Below are positions 51,081 through 60,506 of a DNA stretch of 64,000 nt, piece after piece. Within the stretch, counting starts at the first letter, position 1. Each line of letters opens with the position of its first letter. The stretch lies in the NCBI GenBank assembly GCA_946415315.1, contig CAMKRZ010000002.1, positions 209,598 to 273,597 on the forward strand. Direction: 5' to 3'. The translations under genes were made by a program, and so were the position numbers. This stretch comes from an uncultured Lachnoclostridium sp. (GTDB lineage Bacteria > Bacillota > Clostridia > Lachnospirales > Lachnospiraceae). The notes below the pieces were generated by a model. The model made no database searches. It was not told where the DNA came from and worked only from the letters and a program-made list of their open reading frames with translations.

Positions 51081-53312
51081 ATGGAAGCTTGGGAAGGATT
51101 TGTCGGAGGAGAATGGGAAAATGAGATCAATGTCCGCGATTTCATTCAGAAGAATTACACCCCTTACACCGGGGACGGAAGTTTCCTCGCGGGCGCGACG
51201 GAGCGCACGAACGAACTGATGGGAAAATTGTCGCATCTGTTCGATCTCGAGCAGCAGTTCGGCGGCGTCCTCGACATTGACACACAGCATGTTACCTCGC
51301 TTCTCAACTATAAGCCGGGGTACCTAGACAAGGATAAGGAACTGATCGTCGGCCTGCAGACCGACCGGCCGCTCCGCCGCGGCGTCAACCCCTTCGGCGG
51401 CCTCAACATGACGAGAAAGGCCTGCCAGGCATACGGCTATGAACTCTCCGAGAAGGTCGAGGAGGAATTCCTGTACCGCACGACGCACAATGACGGCGTC
51501 TTCCGCGTCTACAGCGACGAGATCCGCAAAGCCCGCCACGTCGGCATCATCACCGGTCTTCCGGATGCCTACGGCCGCGGCCGCATCATCGGCGATTATC
51601 GCCGTGTCGCACTGTACGGTGTCGACCGCCTGATCGAGGGCAAGAAGAAGGACAAGGATGAACTTTCCGCTTCGCAGCCGATGGATGCCGAGACGATCCG
51701 CCGCCTTGAGGAACTCTACCAGCAGATCAATTTCCTCGGCAAGCTGAAGGACATGGCTCTTCTGTACGGCATCGACATCAGCAAGCCTGCAACGAACTCC
51801 CGCGAGGCGATCCAGTGGCTGTACTTCGGCTACCTCGGCGCCATCAAGGAGCAGAACGGCGCGGCGATGAGCCTCGGACGCACGTCCACCTTCCTCGACA
51901 TCTACTTCGAGAGAGACCTGAAGAACGGTGTGTACACCGAGAGCCAGCTGCAGGAACTGCTCGATGACTTCGTGATGAAGCTCCGTATGGCGCGACACCT
52001 CAGAACGCCCGAGTACAACGAGCTCTTCGCCGGCGATCCGATGTGGATCACCGAGTCCGTGGGCGGCATGGGCGAGGACGGCAGAACGCTCGTGACGAAG
52101 AACTCCTTCCGCATGCTCAACACGCTCTACACGCTCGGTCCTTCCGCGGAGCCGAACCTCACGGTGCTGTGGTCGAAGGATCTTCCTCAGAATTTCAAGA
52201 ATTTTGCGACGAAGGTGTCCTGCGATACCGACGCCATCCAGTATGAAAATGACGACCTCATGCGCCCGATCTACGGTGACGACTACGGCATCGCCTGCTG
52301 CGTCTCCGCGATGCGCCTCGGCAAGGATATGCAGTTCTTCGGTGCGCGCGCAAACCTCGCAAAGCTTCTGCTGATGAGCCTCAACGGCGGCCGCGACGAG
52401 CGCTACAACATGCAGGTCGGCCCCGAAATGCCGGTTTACGACGGAGAGTACCTCGAGTATGACAAGGTTATGGAGCGCATGGGCATTTACCGCGAGTGGC
52501 TCGCAAAGACGTATGTCACCGCGATGAACATGATCCACTACATGCACGACAAATACGCTTACGAGAAGACGCAGATGGCCCTTCACGACACGAACGTGCA
52601 CCGCTATATGGCGTTCGGTATCGCCGGTCTCTCGGTTCTCGCGGACTCCCTGTCCGCGATCCGGTACGCGAAGGTCAAGCCGATCCGCGATCCGGAGTCC
52701 GGTTTGATCAAGGACTTCGAGACCGTCGGCGAATTCCCGTGCTACGGCAACGACGATGATCGCGTCGATCTTCTCGCGAAGGAGCAGACCGAGCTCTTCC
52801 TCGCCGCTCTCAAGCGCACCCCTACATACCGCAACGCCGAGCACACGCTCTCGATCCTCACGATCACCTCAAACGTCATGTACGGCAAGAAGACCGGCAA
52901 CACACCCGACGGACGCCGCGCCGGCGAGCCTTTCGCCCCCGGTGCCAACCCGATGCACGGCCGGGACAAAAGCGGTGCTCTCGCATCCCTCAACTCGGTT
53001 GCGAAACTCTCGTATCAGACCTGCAAGGACGGCATCAGCAACACATTTTCCATCATCCCGCAGGCGCTCGGTCATTCGGAAAATGAGCGCTGCCAAAACC
53101 TGATCCACATTCTGGACGGCTATTTTGCACAGAACGCTCACCATCTCAATGTCAACGTATTGAACCGCGAGACACTGATCGATGCGATGAACCATCCGGA
53201 GAAGTATCCGACGCTGACGATCCGCGTCTCGGGCTACGCCGTGACCTTCAACAAGCTCACCCTCGAGCAGAAGAAGGAAGTCATCTCCCGCACGTTCCAC
53301 GAGGCGGTGTGA
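51081..53312 (+). CDS. pflB: Formate C-acetyltransferase (pyruvate formate-lyase)
   Basis: The 743-residue glycyl-radical enzyme splits pyruvate with CoA to acetyl-CoA and formate. The catalytic Cys pair is at 406-407 in GIACCVSAM and the glycyl radical at G718 in [27 protein letters not shown] is diagnostic of true PFL as opposed to diol dehydratases. The length matches clostridial PFL. AAGGAGGAAACC precedes the ATG. Its activase follows at 88 bases, and expression is controlled by the riboswitch and terminator upstream. Confidence 0.97.
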   Translation: MEAWEGFVGGEWENEINVRDFIQKNYTPYTGDGSFLAGATERTNELMGKLSHLFDLEQQFGGVLDIDTQHVTSLLNYKPGYLDKDKELIVGLQTDRPLRRGVNPFGGLNMTRKACQAYGYELSEKVEEEFLYRTTHNDGVFRVYSDEIRKARHVGIITGLPDAYGRGRIIGDYRRVALYGVDRLIEGKKKDKDELSASQPMDAETIRRLEELYQQINFLGKLKDMALLYGIDISKPATNSREAIQWLYFGYLGAIKEQNGAAMSLGRTSTFLDIYFERDLKNGVYTESQLQELLDDFVMKLRMARHLRTPEYNELFAGDPMWITESVGGMGEDGRTLVTKNSFRMLNTLYTLGPSAEPNLTVLWSKDLPQNFKNFATKVSCDTDAIQYENDDLMRPIYGDDYGIACCVSAMRLGKDMQFFGARANLAKLLLMSLNGGRDERYNMQVGPEMPVYDGEYLEYDKVMERMGIYREWLAKTYVTAMNMIHYMHDKYAYEKTQMALHDTNVHRYMAFGIAGLSVLADSLSAIRYAKVKPIRDPESGLIKDFETVGEFPCYGNDDDRVDLLAKEQTELFLAALKRTPTYRNAEHTLSILTITSNVMYGKKTGNTPDGRRAGEPFAPGANPMHGRDKSGALASLNSVAKLSYQTCKDGISNTFSIIPQALGHSENERCQNLIHILDGYFAQNAHHLNVNVLNRETLIDAMNHPEKYPTLTIRVSGYAVTFNKLTLEQKKEVISRTFHEAV

Positions 53313-53358
53313 TCGCACATCATACCATAACCGTAACAGACACACGACACTATCATAC

Positions 53359-53390
53359 GGGCGGGGCCTTACGCCCCGCCCGGTTTCTTT
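53359..53390 (+). terminator. GC-rich hairpin between pflB and pflA
   Basis: Perfect nine-base arms GGGCGGGGC and GCCCCGCCC flank a five-base loop, followed by GGTTTCTTT. It lies ten bases before the pflA start codon. It should reduce but not abolish read-through, keeping the activase below the enzyme. Confidence 0.65.
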
Positions 53391-53400
53391 CGGAGGCACT

Positions 53401-54135
53401 ATGGAAGGCAACATCACCGGCCGCATTCATTCATTTCAGTCCCTCGGAGCCGTCGACGGTCCGGGGCTTCGGTTCGTGATCTTCCTGCAGGGCTGCCCTC
53501 TCCGGTGCATGTACTGCCACAATCCCGACACCTGGAACAAAAGCGGCGGCACGGAGTACACAGTCGAAGAGGTGGTCGCGAAGGTCCTTCGCTACTGCAC
53601 ATACTTCGGCAACGACGGCGGCGTGACGGTCTCCGGCGGCGAGGCTTTGCTGCAGGCGCCCTTCGTGAACGCCCTCCTTCATGCGCTCAAGGCGGAGGGG
53701 ATCAACACCTGCCTGGACACCTCCGGTGTGTTTGTCTCGTCCGAGGAAAATACTGTCCTCGATCTTCTCTCCGTGACCGATCTCGTCATCTGCGACATCA
53801 AATTCACAAACGAAAAAGACTACCTCTCATACACGAAAGGCAGTCTTTCCGCTGTTTTAGAGTTTCTGTCCCACACACAAGCTCTCTCTGTACCTCTCTG
53901 GGTGCGCCACGTCGTCGTCCCCGGCTACACGGACACCGAGGAGGAAGTGCGCGCCATGGTGTCGCTCGCGCAGCGCTTTGACAATCTTCGCAGGATCGAA
54001 CTTCTCCCCTTCCGCAAGCTCTGTATCACCAAGTACGAAGCCCTGGGGATTCATTTTCCGTGCGCCGATATTCCGGAGTGCGAGGAAACGACGATCGCGC
54101 GTCTTACGCAGTGCATTCCGGAATCGCTGCGATAA
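53401..54135 (+). CDS. pflA: Pyruvate formate-lyase activating enzyme
   Basis: The 244-residue radical SAM enzyme installs the glycyl radical in PFL. The cluster motif is C32-x3-C36-x2-C39 in GCPLRCMYCHNPD, and GGVTVSGGEALLQ is the expected GGE motif. The short length without an inserted ferredoxin domain fits PFL activases rather than YjjW-type ones. CGGAGGCACT precedes the ATG, in the shadow of the intercistronic hairpin. Confidence 0.96.
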   Translation: MEGNITGRIHSFQSLGAVDGPGLRFVIFLQGCPLRCMYCHNPDTWNKSGGTEYTVEEVVAKVLRYCTYFGNDGGVTVSGGEALLQAPFVNALLHALKAEGINTCLDTSGVFVSSEENTVLDLLSVTDLVICDIKFTNEKDYLSYTKGSLSAVLEFLSHTQALSVPLWVRHVVVPGYTDTEEEVRAMVSLAQRFDNLRRIELLPFRKLCITKYEALGIHFPCADIPECEETTIARLTQCIPESLR

Positions 54136-54144
54136 GTTTTCGTG

Positions 54145-55743
54145 TCATTCCCACCGGCACTCGACTCCCCAGATCTCATCCGCACACCGGCTTTCTTCCA
54201 CCTGCTTTAACGCCTCCCGGAACGAGCTGGTAATGCTTCCCTTGTAAGCGAGCCCTTCGTTCGTATATACGAAAACACTCACACACATATCATAGACATC
54301 GACCACCTGGACAAAGCGTCCTGCTTCAAACGCCATGTATCCTCCGCCGGCGTACTCGACAATCTCGTTGGCATCCAGCAGTTTTCCGTATGTTCCGTCC
54401 TCTTTCTTTCCGAACACCGTGAGCCTTGCGTTATTTTTCCTATACGCATCCCATTCCCTGTAACCGTCGTTTTCCTCCTGTCCGGTCCACTCGGGGGCCG
54501 GAATTGCATTCACGAAGAAAATGTCATCACCGTAATCGGCAAAGATCGACCAGCGAGCCAGTCCTTCGGGCGACTTCGCAACGACGGTGTCATCGCAGAG
54601 CACCTCGCCGGTTTTCAGATCGATCAGTCTCACGCGGTACTGTTCTCCGAGGCGATACAGAACCATCATCGTTTTCCCGGTCTTGTCCGTATAAATGGTT
54701 TCAATCTCCATCTCCGGATCGAGCGGTGAGAACATCCGAAGCTCATCCGCGAGGGCGGTCGTGATCCCTGTCTCCGCATCGATCGTGTACGGAAGGATGT
54801 ATATCCCATAGCCGCCGGGGATCAGAGACGTATCCACAACATTTCCCTTCTCCGTATGCGTTTGGAACGTGAAATACATGGCATTTTCCGTCACAGCCGA
54901 CTCAAAATTCGGGCTGTACGAGTCTTCGCCGATCACTTTCTGCGTCACGTCGAAATAGTTGTATTCCTCATCGATCAGTTCACTGGCAAACTCCCGGACA
55001 TCATTTTCGAGTACGGGGATCCTGAGAAAATCTGCAAGCTTCTCAGCTGCTTTCGCGGTCGCCCTGTGGTCAACATTGATCCGATTGTCGAACAGGATAT
55101 CTTCCTCCCAGGGATTCAGGTTCTTATAGTAGGCAGTGTTATAGATCGTCTTGCCGCTGTCAATATCGGGATACTCGGCGTTCTTAATGAACACCAGCGG
55201 GCTGTCCTGATCATTCGGCAGACCAAGCTGGTAGATCATCGGATAGTATTCCAGATACTGCGAAAGCCTGACTTCTCTCTTCTCTCCGCCTTCCTCAAGT
55301 CCTTCCAGCAATTCCGCGGGCAGGACTTCCTTCAGATAATAGTAATTATACAGATCATAGCTGCGGATATCGTATTCCTTGTAGGGATCGTTGCCCTGCG
55401 ATTTTATGAGGAACTCCTCGTGTTCTTCATATTCCTTCTTTCGAGCGATGATCTCATCCTTATCCTGAAGCATTTTCGACTCGGTCTTCCATCCGTCCGT
55501 ATCAAACCGGATCGTATGAACCCATTGCCGGTTGCTCAATTCTGCGACAATGTTGTCCCCCTTCGCGTCCACATGCTCCACGAAAGAGATTCTCAGGCCT
55601 TCCGCCGCGCTGACATTTCCCTTTTCGTCTGCTACCGTCAGAACGACACTTTTCTCAAGGTTCCTCATTTTCCGGATAACCGCGACAGAGCCGACCGTGG
55701 TCAGCAACAGAACGGTTACCAGTAAGATCATATGTTTTCTCAT
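54145..55743 (-). CDS. Membrane-anchored or secreted protein of unknown function
   Basis: The 532-residue protein has an N-terminal membrane segment or signal (MILLVTVLLLTTVGSVAVI) followed by a large soluble extracytoplasmic region. That region is rich in aromatic and acidic residues (YDLYNYYYLKEVLPAELLEG, FFVNAIPAPEWTG) and probably all beta, possibly propeller-like in the second half (IETIYTDKTGKTMMVLYRLG). No lipobox was seen. It is the last gene of the GntR/ABC unit on the minus strand and ends nine bases from the convergent pflA. I recognise no family. Confidence 0.65.
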   Translation of the reverse strand: MRKHMILLVTVLLLTTVGSVAVIRKMRNLEKSVVLTVADEKGNVSAAEGLRISFVEHVDAKGDNIVAELSNRQWVHTIRFDTDGWKTESKMLQDKDEIIARKKEYEEHEEFLIKSQGNDPYKEYDIRSYDLYNYYYLKEVLPAELLEGLEEGGEKREVRLSQYLEYYPMIYQLGLPNDQDSPLVFIKNAEYPDIDSGKTIYNTAYYKNLNPWEEDILFDNRINVDHRATAKAAEKLADFLRIPVLENDVREFASELIDEEYNYFDVTQKVIGEDSYSPNFESAVTENAMYFTFQTHTEKGNVVDTSLIPGGYGIYILPYTIDAETGITTALADELRMFSPLDPEMEIETIYTDKTGKTMMVLYRLGEQYRVRLIDLKTGEVLCDDTVVAKSPEGLARWSIFADYGDDIFFVNAIPAPEWTGQEENDGYREWDAYRKNNARLTVFGKKEDGTYGKLLDANEIVEYAGGGYMAFEAGRFVQVVDVYDMCVSVFVYTNEGLAYKGSITSSFREALKQVEESRCADEIWGVECRWE

Positions 55744-55755
55744 TGTGTTTTCTCC

Positions 55756-56433
55756 CTATCTCTTCGTATTGTCTGCCTGCGGATTGCCGAAGTTCTCCGT
55801 AAAGCAGCAGATTGTCGCAAGACTTGCCAGAGCAATATAAACTCCCCTTGCGATCGCATCGATTTCGTCATCGATCACTGCATCTTCCGTGTTTCTCCAC
55901 CGAAAGATCGCGTTTCTGACCGGCGCGAACAGTTTTCCGGTATCCACGATCCCCATAACGCTCACAACGTAGAACAGCCAGAGCAACAGTGTCACAACTC
56001 CCAGCACTACGGCAAATGCTCTCACCCGCTTGGCAGCGAAAACCCGGATCGCCGCGATCGCGACAACCCCCGTGTACAGCATCGCAGCCAGCAGGAACAC
56101 AAGCCATCCCGGAAGCTGATCAATGACTGCCCCGATCGCGTCCGATACAGCTCCGCCTTCGTCCGCAAGCAAACCGAGGAAAGGCCAGCAGGAGCACAGA
56201 AGCGCCAGCACCGCGCAGACAATGCCCGATTTTCTGCGCGTTGCGATCCCGACGATCAGAAATCCGACCGGGATCAGTACCGCCCAGCAGTTGAGGATCG
56301 CGAATAAACCATCCGTTCTCTTGGCTGCTTCCCCCAACGGCATCCATTCGTCTAAGATCGCGCTCAGCATGAAAAACACATATCCCATCAACAGGAGCAC
56401 TCTTCCGATCAGATAGTATTCTTTCCGTTTCAT
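55756..56433 (-). CDS. Six-helix membrane protein in the GntR/ABC operon
   Basis: The 225-residue protein has hydrophobic stretches near residues 8-27, 41-59, 64-83, 98-118, 125-145 and 152-175, followed by a C-terminal segment with another hydrophobic patch. The ATG at 56433 follows GGAGGTTATGCG. It lies 71 bases after the ATPase gene and 12 bases before the 532-residue protein. It could be an additional permease component, but no motif supports a specific role. Confidence 0.65.
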   Translation of the reverse strand: MKRKEYYLIGRVLLLMGYVFFMLSAILDEWMPLGEAAKRTDGLFAILNCWAVLIPVGFLIVGIATRRKSGIVCAVLALLCSCWPFLGLLADEGGAVSDAIGAVIDQLPGWLVFLLAAMLYTGVVAIAAIRVFAAKRVRAFAVVLGVVTLLLWLFYVVSVMGIVDTGKLFAPVRNAIFRWRNTEDAVIDDEIDAIARGVYIALASLATICCFTENFGNPQADNTKR

Positions 56434-56504
56434 CGCATAACCTCCGTGCTTTTTTGTTCTCCATCGTCTCAGTTCCGCGACATTCACCGCGGTTCTCATC
56501 GCAG

Positions 56505-57245
56505 TCAGTTCTTCTTCGCGCCGGTGATCATCTCCAGAGACCGGCTGACGCGGTCCGCCTGGTATCCGTACAGTTTCTTCACGTAATCCACCAGCTTGTC
56601 TCCGCTCTCCTCGATATCCACCACCCGGACATCCCCGATGATCGTGCCCTTGCGCAACATCACCGCGCGGTCGATAAACCCTTCAACCTCCTCGATCAGA
56701 TGCGTCGACAGAACGATTGTCTCCGTCGGTTCCAGAATTCCCAGAAGCACCTTGTAGAAATCCTCCCGGTTGAAGATGTCATGTCCCACAAACGGCTCGT
56801 CGAGGAAAATGTAATCCGCTCCCTGGCAGAGTGCCAGGATCACCTCGATCTGGCTCTTCTGACCGGTGGAAAGGTTCTTGATTGCCCGGTACACCGGGTA
56901 CTCGAAGAACTCCGTCAGCCCGCGAAACCGTTCCTTCCGGAACTTCGGAAAATGTTCCGCATAAAACTCCGCGTGCTCGTTGGCGGACATTTCCGGGAAG
57001 AAGCTGAATTCACAGGTCCCGAAGGACAGCCTCGCGATGTTCTTCCGCGTGATCGGCTCCCCGTCCAGAAGGATCTCTCCGCTGTGTCCGAGAAGACCGA
57101 GGATACATTTCATCAGCGTCGTCTTGCCCGCACCGTTCTCACCGAACAAGCCGATGATCTCGCCCTGTCCGATCGACAGATTGATGTCCGTAAGGGCCTT
57201 TACGGTCCTTCCGTAACATTTTCCGAGGTTTTTTATCTCCACCAT
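56505..57245 (-). CDS. ABC transporter ATP-binding protein
   Basis: The 246-residue ATPase starts at the ATG at 57245, inside the end of the preceding gene (overlap 13 bases) and behind GGAGGACACTG. Walker A is FGENGAGKTTLMK near residue 33, the signature is LSTGQKSQIEVILALCQGA near 125, and Walker B YIFLDEPFVGHD. The signature LSTGQ and overall pattern fit ABC-2 type exporters of the YtrB/BcrA group. It pairs with the membrane proteins encoded upstream under a YtrA-like regulator. Confidence 0.9.
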   Translation of the reverse strand: MVEIKNLGKCYGRTVKALTDINLSIGQGEIIGLFGENGAGKTTLMKCILGLLGHSGEILLDGEPITRKNIARLSFGTCEFSFFPEMSANEHAEFYAEHFPKFRKERFRGLTEFFEYPVYRAIKNLSTGQKSQIEVILALCQGADYIFLDEPFVGHDIFNREDFYKVLLGILEPTETIVLSTHLIEEVEGFIDRAVMLRKGTIIGDVRVVDIEESGDKLVDYVKKLYGYQADRVSRSLEMITGAKKN

Positions 57246-57913
57246 ATCAGTGTCCTCCAAACATTCAGTGAAATCGTATCCGGCAGTCGCTCGGGCTTCG
57301 TATTGCCGTGGTAGTAAAGCAGGAAAAGCAAGCCTAGTAAGACGCAGGCGGCCAAAGTGGCGAAAACTGTCAGCAGCGGGATCGCGAGACATCTCCGGTG
57401 CAGTTCTGAGCCGCTGCTCAGCCGCTTCATCACGTAGATGCTTTTTGCCGGCCGGTAAAAACTCCGGTAATTGAGTATCACTTCCACAAGCGCGATCACA
57501 AAGCACACGGGAAACAGGATGAACACGTTCGCCATGAACTCATTGATGTCAGCCTGCCGGTAATGAAACACCGTCTCGCTCCCCTTCGGCAGTACAGGCC
57601 ACATACAGTCTCTTCCCTCACCGCCGCGATACTCGTACATCACATCCCCGATCCGGATCGTGTCGCCTGCTCTGATGTAGGAAACATAGACATAATCTCT
57701 GTTTCCTTCCTCGTTCGTATAATATACGGTCAGGCCCTTCCATTCGTCGTTGTTTATCGAGTCTTCCAGAAAACGTACGAAGAACAACAGCGAGCTGAAA
57801 ATGACGATCGCGACGATCAGAATAACCATCAGTTTATAATGCATGTGGCGCCTGCCGGCCCCCTCATTTCCCATGCAGTAACCGGCAAACAACCGGTCAT
57901 CGGTCTTCTTCAT
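57233..57913 (-). CDS. Membrane protein with extracytoplasmic domain, ABC operon
   Basis: The product is about 226 residues when started at the ATG at 57913, which overlaps the previous gene by 17 bases; GTG at 57934 and ATGs at 57874 and 57844 are alternatives, so the start is uncertain. It has a first helix (LMVILIVAIVIFSSLLFFV), a soluble loop of about 75 residues outside the membrane, and two further helices near residues 125-145 and 178-200. It is probably a permease partner of the ATPase, encoded next with overlapping ends. Confidence 0.65.
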   Translation of the reverse strand: MKKTDDRLFAGYCMGNEGAGRRHMHYKLMVILIVAIVIFSSLLFFVRFLEDSINNDEWKGLTVYYTNEEGNRDYVYVSYIRAGDTIRIGDVMYEYRGGEGRDCMWPVLPKGSETVFHYRQADINEFMANVFILFPVCFVIALVEVILNYRSFYRPAKSIYVMKRLSSGSELHRRCLAIPLLTVFATLAACVLLGLLFLLYYHGNTKPERLPDTISLNVWRTLIWWR

Positions 57914-58619
57914 TTTCCGTAATTTCCTTTCCACTGTGCAAATGTCTGATGCTCAGAATGACCGTGAGCAGCGTTCCCAATGCGATAAAGAACAGGATCT
58001 CCGCCCTCCAGCCAAACATGAACAGAAGCGATGCCAGGATCAGGACAACAATTCCGACTCCGCGTGCCGCGCTCCTGCCGCTGTCCATTGAGATGCATCC
58101 GCAGGCGATCCCGCTGCAGACTACGCAACAGATTCCGCGAAGCAGGTTCTTCCAGTCAAATGCGGGGATCACGTAGCGGAAAAACGGTGTGTAAAGAATG
58201 GCTACCACGACTCCCTGCTTTCCGGTGGTGTTCCATTTGGACGAATTGTGGATCAGTCCCGCCACACCGACCGTGATGATCTCCACCTGCCAGAGCATCA
58301 GGAAGAACAGCACACACGCCACGATCTCCCACACGAGAACTCTCTGCTCAGAGATCTGAAGTCTTGCCAGCATCGTCCGCTTCCGGTTCTTTCCGGAGAT
58401 GATCTCCGAGCACAGAAGCGCAACCATGAGCGATCCAACCGCAAAAACGATCATGAACAAAACCTCGATACCCCCGCCGCTGAACGCCGGCGTGCGCTCT
58501 CCGAGACACAGAAGCAGATACACTGAAAGCGTGAGCAGCGGAATACACGCAAACACGATCAGGATCCATTTCATTTTCAGCCGCAGCACAAGCGACAGCA
58601 CGGATAAATTCTCTTTCAT
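57897..58619 (-). CDS. ABC-2-type permease
   Basis: The 240-residue protein has six hydrophobic segments (near residues 17-38, 50-71, 94-118, 135-160, 168-186 and 195-218). It carries the ABC-2 feature of a cytoplasmic loop after helix 2 (SEIISGKNRKRTMLARLQIS), as in lantibiotic-immunity and YtrC/D-type permeases. It is the first structural gene after the GntR regulator, 30 bases downstream, and overlaps the next gene. Substrate unknown; a role in resistance to cell-wall-active peptides is the usual one for this arrangement. Confidence 0.75.
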   Translation of the reverse strand: MKENLSVLSLVLRLKMKWILIVFACIPLLTLSVYLLLCLGERTPAFSGGGIEVLFMIVFAVGSLMVALLCSEIISGKNRKRTMLARLQISEQRVLVWEIVACVLFFLMLWQVEIITVGVAGLIHNSSKWNTTGKQGVVVAILYTPFFRYVIPAFDWKNLLRGICCVVCSGIACGCISMDSGRSAARGVGIVVLILASLLFMFGWRAEILFFIALGTLLTVILSIRHLHSGKEITENEEDR

Positions 58620-58649
58620 TGGTTCGTACCTCCGTTATTCTTCCATCGA

Positions 58650-59048
58650 TCAGTCGATGTCTGTCCCTGTTCCGGTATCCTCCCAGAACTTCGCGATCAG
58701 CCTCAGGGCCTCATCGCGGCTGATTCCCATCTGTCGTAACGACTCCGTAATGCTTCGGATATCATCGCTCAGGAGGTCCTCCCGCAGTTTAACAATCTTC
58801 TCTTCACTCAGCTTCATAACGCTCTTCGCCCCCGTCTGTGACTCGATCAGATCATCTTCCTCCAGCATATGGAATGCTTTCTGCACGGTGTTCGGGTTGA
58901 TCCCGAGGAGTGCCGAAAGCACTCGTCGCGATGGCAGTTCGTCACCGTCCCGGATGGTTCCCGCGACCGCCCCGCGCTTGATGTACAGAAGGATCTGCAG
59001 ATAGATCGGAGTCCCGTCGGTCGGCTTAAATGTCTCAAATGAAATCAT
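58650..59048 (-). CDS. GntR-family regulator, YtrA-like
   Basis: The 132-residue protein is a short GntR regulator with only the winged helix and a helical tail: GTPIYLQILLYIKRGAVAG, ELPSRRVLSALLGINPNTVQKAF. YtrA-type proteins lack a ligand domain and repress an adjacent ABC transporter operon, as here. ATG at 59048 is chosen on family alignment; GTG at 59057 is closer to the AAAGGAACG site and remains possible. A nested inverted repeat (59107-59150) lies 60 bases upstream. Confidence 0.88.
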   Translation of the reverse strand: MISFETFKPTDGTPIYLQILLYIKRGAVAGTIRDGDELPSRRVLSALLGINPNTVQKAFHMLEEDDLIESQTGAKSVMKLSEEKIVKLREDLLSDDIRSITESLRQMGISRDEALRLIAKFWEDTGTGTDID

Positions 59049-59106
59049 TTCATGCACCGTTCCTTTTCTACTGTCGCAATTACTATCGTGCCCCCACGCC
59101 CAAACC

Positions 59107-59150
59107 GTATTAGTCATGTAATACGGTTGACTGTATTATGGGACTAATAC
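59107..59150 (-). promoter_or_regulatory. Nested palindromic operator of the GntR/ABC operon
   Basis: Outer arms GTATTAGTC (59107-59115) and GACTAATAC (59142-59150) are perfect inverted copies. Inner arms TAATAC (59119-59124) and GTATTA (59133-59138) share the same centre. Four TATTA/TAATA half-sites on one dyad axis suggest cooperative binding of two dimers of the YtrA-like regulator. A -35/-10 pair could not be fixed with confidence. Confidence 0.65.
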
Positions 59151-59193
59151 ACTTTCGTGTCAATACCTTTTTTGAAAGTTTTTTCGAAGCACG

Positions 59194-59223
59194 AAAAAAG
59201 ACGACAGTCCGGATCGGACTGCC
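59194..59223 (-). terminator. Terminator after the KBL/BioF-like gene
   Basis: Nine-base arms (59203-59211 and 59215-59223, one G-U pair) with a three-base loop are followed on the minus strand by six T residues. Confidence 0.75.
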
Positions 59224-59250
59224 GCCTCAAATCGTTCATTTTCCCTTGTA

Positions 59251-60438
59251 TTACTGCAATACCGGAGGCTTGCTGAGAACGTCAGCGATAATCTCTACCG
59301 CCTCATCGACCAACGCTTCGGTGTGCGACGCCATGTAACTCGTGCGCAGCAGGCACTCGGTCGGAGCTGTCGCAGGCGGAAGAACCGGATTGACATAGAC
59401 GCCCGCATCGTAGACCTGCTTCGCGCGGATCAGCGTGGTGTCCATATCGTATGTGTAGATCGGAATGATCGGTGTATCGCTCATGCGGATGCGGATGCCG
59501 CGATCCAGAAATCCTTTTCTCGCGCGTGCGGAGATCGCCTGCAGTTTCTGCGGCAGAGAAGGATCTCTTTCAAGGATGCGAAGAGCCGTCAACGCTACCG
59601 CGCAGCTTGCCGGCGTGATGGACGCCGAAAAGATGAACGGGCGCGAATTGTGTCTGACATAGTTGGCCACTCTCTCACTCGTAGCCATGTATCCGCCGAG
59701 CGAAGCCAGTGACTTGGAAAATGTTCCCATGTAGATATCGACATCGTCTTCCAGGCCGAAATAGCTCGCCGTTCCGCGGCCGCCCTCTCCGATGACACCG
59801 AGTCCGTGCGCATCGTCGACCATAACGCGCGCGCCGTATTTCTTCGCAAGAGCAACAATCTCCGGAAGTTTGGCAATATCGCCGCCCATGCTGAACACGC
59901 CGTCCGTCACGATCAGGCAGCCAGAGGTCTCCGGAACTTTCTTAAGCTGTTCCTCAAGGTCCTCCATATCGGCATGGCGATACCGAAGCATTGTGCCGTA
60001 GCTCAATTTGCAACCGTCGTAAATGCTCGCATGGTTCTCGCGGTCGCAGATGACATAGTCATGTCTTCCGACCAGGCAGCTGATGATGCCGAGATTGGTC
60101 TGGAATCCCGTGGAAAATGTCACTACGCTCTCCTTGTGCAGGAAATTCGCAAGCTCATTCTCCAGCTCCAGATGAAGCTGAAGGGTACCGTTCAGAAAGC
60201 GCGAGCCAGAGCAGCCCGAGCCGTATTTTTCGAATGCCTTAATCCCGGCTTCCACAACCTCAGGATGCGTGGTCAATCCCAGGTAATTGTTGGAGCCGAG
60301 CATGATGCGCCGTTTGCCCTCCATGATGACTTCCACATCCTGACGGCTCTCAAGCGCATGAAAATAAGGATATACCCCCGCTTCCTTAGCTTCCTCAACC
60401 CTTGTGAACTTCAAACATTTTTCAAACAGATCATCCAT
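59251..60438 (-). CDS. Alpha-oxoamine synthase family PLP enzyme (KBL/BioF-like)
   Basis: The 395-residue enzyme joins an amino acid to an acyl-CoA with loss of CO2. Motifs are LGSNNYLGLTTHPEV, GSGCSGSRFLNGT, VDDAHGLGVIGEGGRG and the PLP lysine in GTFSKSLASLGGYM. It could be 2-amino-3-ketobutyrate CoA ligase, 8-amino-7-oxononanoate synthase or a lipid-making serine palmitoyltransferase-like enzyme. No threonine dehydrogenase or biotin gene is nearby to decide. The ATG at 60438 gives the normal length; a TTG at 60486 further upstream is less likely. The promoter is at 60507-60535. Confidence 0.88.
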   Translation of the reverse strand: MDDLFEKCLKFTRVEEAKEAGVYPYFHALESRQDVEVIMEGKRRIMLGSNNYLGLTTHPEVVEAGIKAFEKYGSGCSGSRFLNGTLQLHLELENELANFLHKESVVTFSTGFQTNLGIISCLVGRHDYVICDRENHASIYDGCKLSYGTMLRYRHADMEDLEEQLKKVPETSGCLIVTDGVFSMGGDIAKLPEIVALAKKYGARVMVDDAHGLGVIGEGGRGTASYFGLEDDVDIYMGTFSKSLASLGGYMATSERVANYVRHNSRPFIFSASITPASCAVALTALRILERDPSLPQKLQAISARARKGFLDRGIRIRMSDTPIIPIYTYDMDTTLIRAKQVYDAGVYVNPVLPPATAPTECLLRTSYMASHTEALVDEAVEIIADVLSKPPVLQ

Positions 60439-60506
60439 AAGCGGTGCCACACTCCCCCGTAAATAATCTTGTATGTTCAAGCGCAAAAAATGCGCTCCCT
60501 CAAAAC

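Larger units (their letters stand above)
1355..60119. repeat. Dispersed octamer CATTTTCC/GGAAAATG, about 45 copies
   Basis: Read as CATTTTCC on the plus strand it starts at 1699, 4764, 5729, 10241, 12160, 12586, 21395, 21759, 24260, 26223, 27020, 27662, 28967, 32521, 36285, 40923, 42855, 44400, 47916, 49675, 53044, 54052, 54882, 55666, 57217, 57911 and 59237. As GGAAAATG it starts at 1355, 6132, 10912, 11210, 13382, 18669, 32642, 37301, 37373, 38254, 40993, 42838, 51116, 53078, 56804, 56947, 59716 and 60112. About two thirds extend to CATTTTCCG. Twelve are intergenic. The list was made by eye and may miss a few. Confidence 0.85.
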
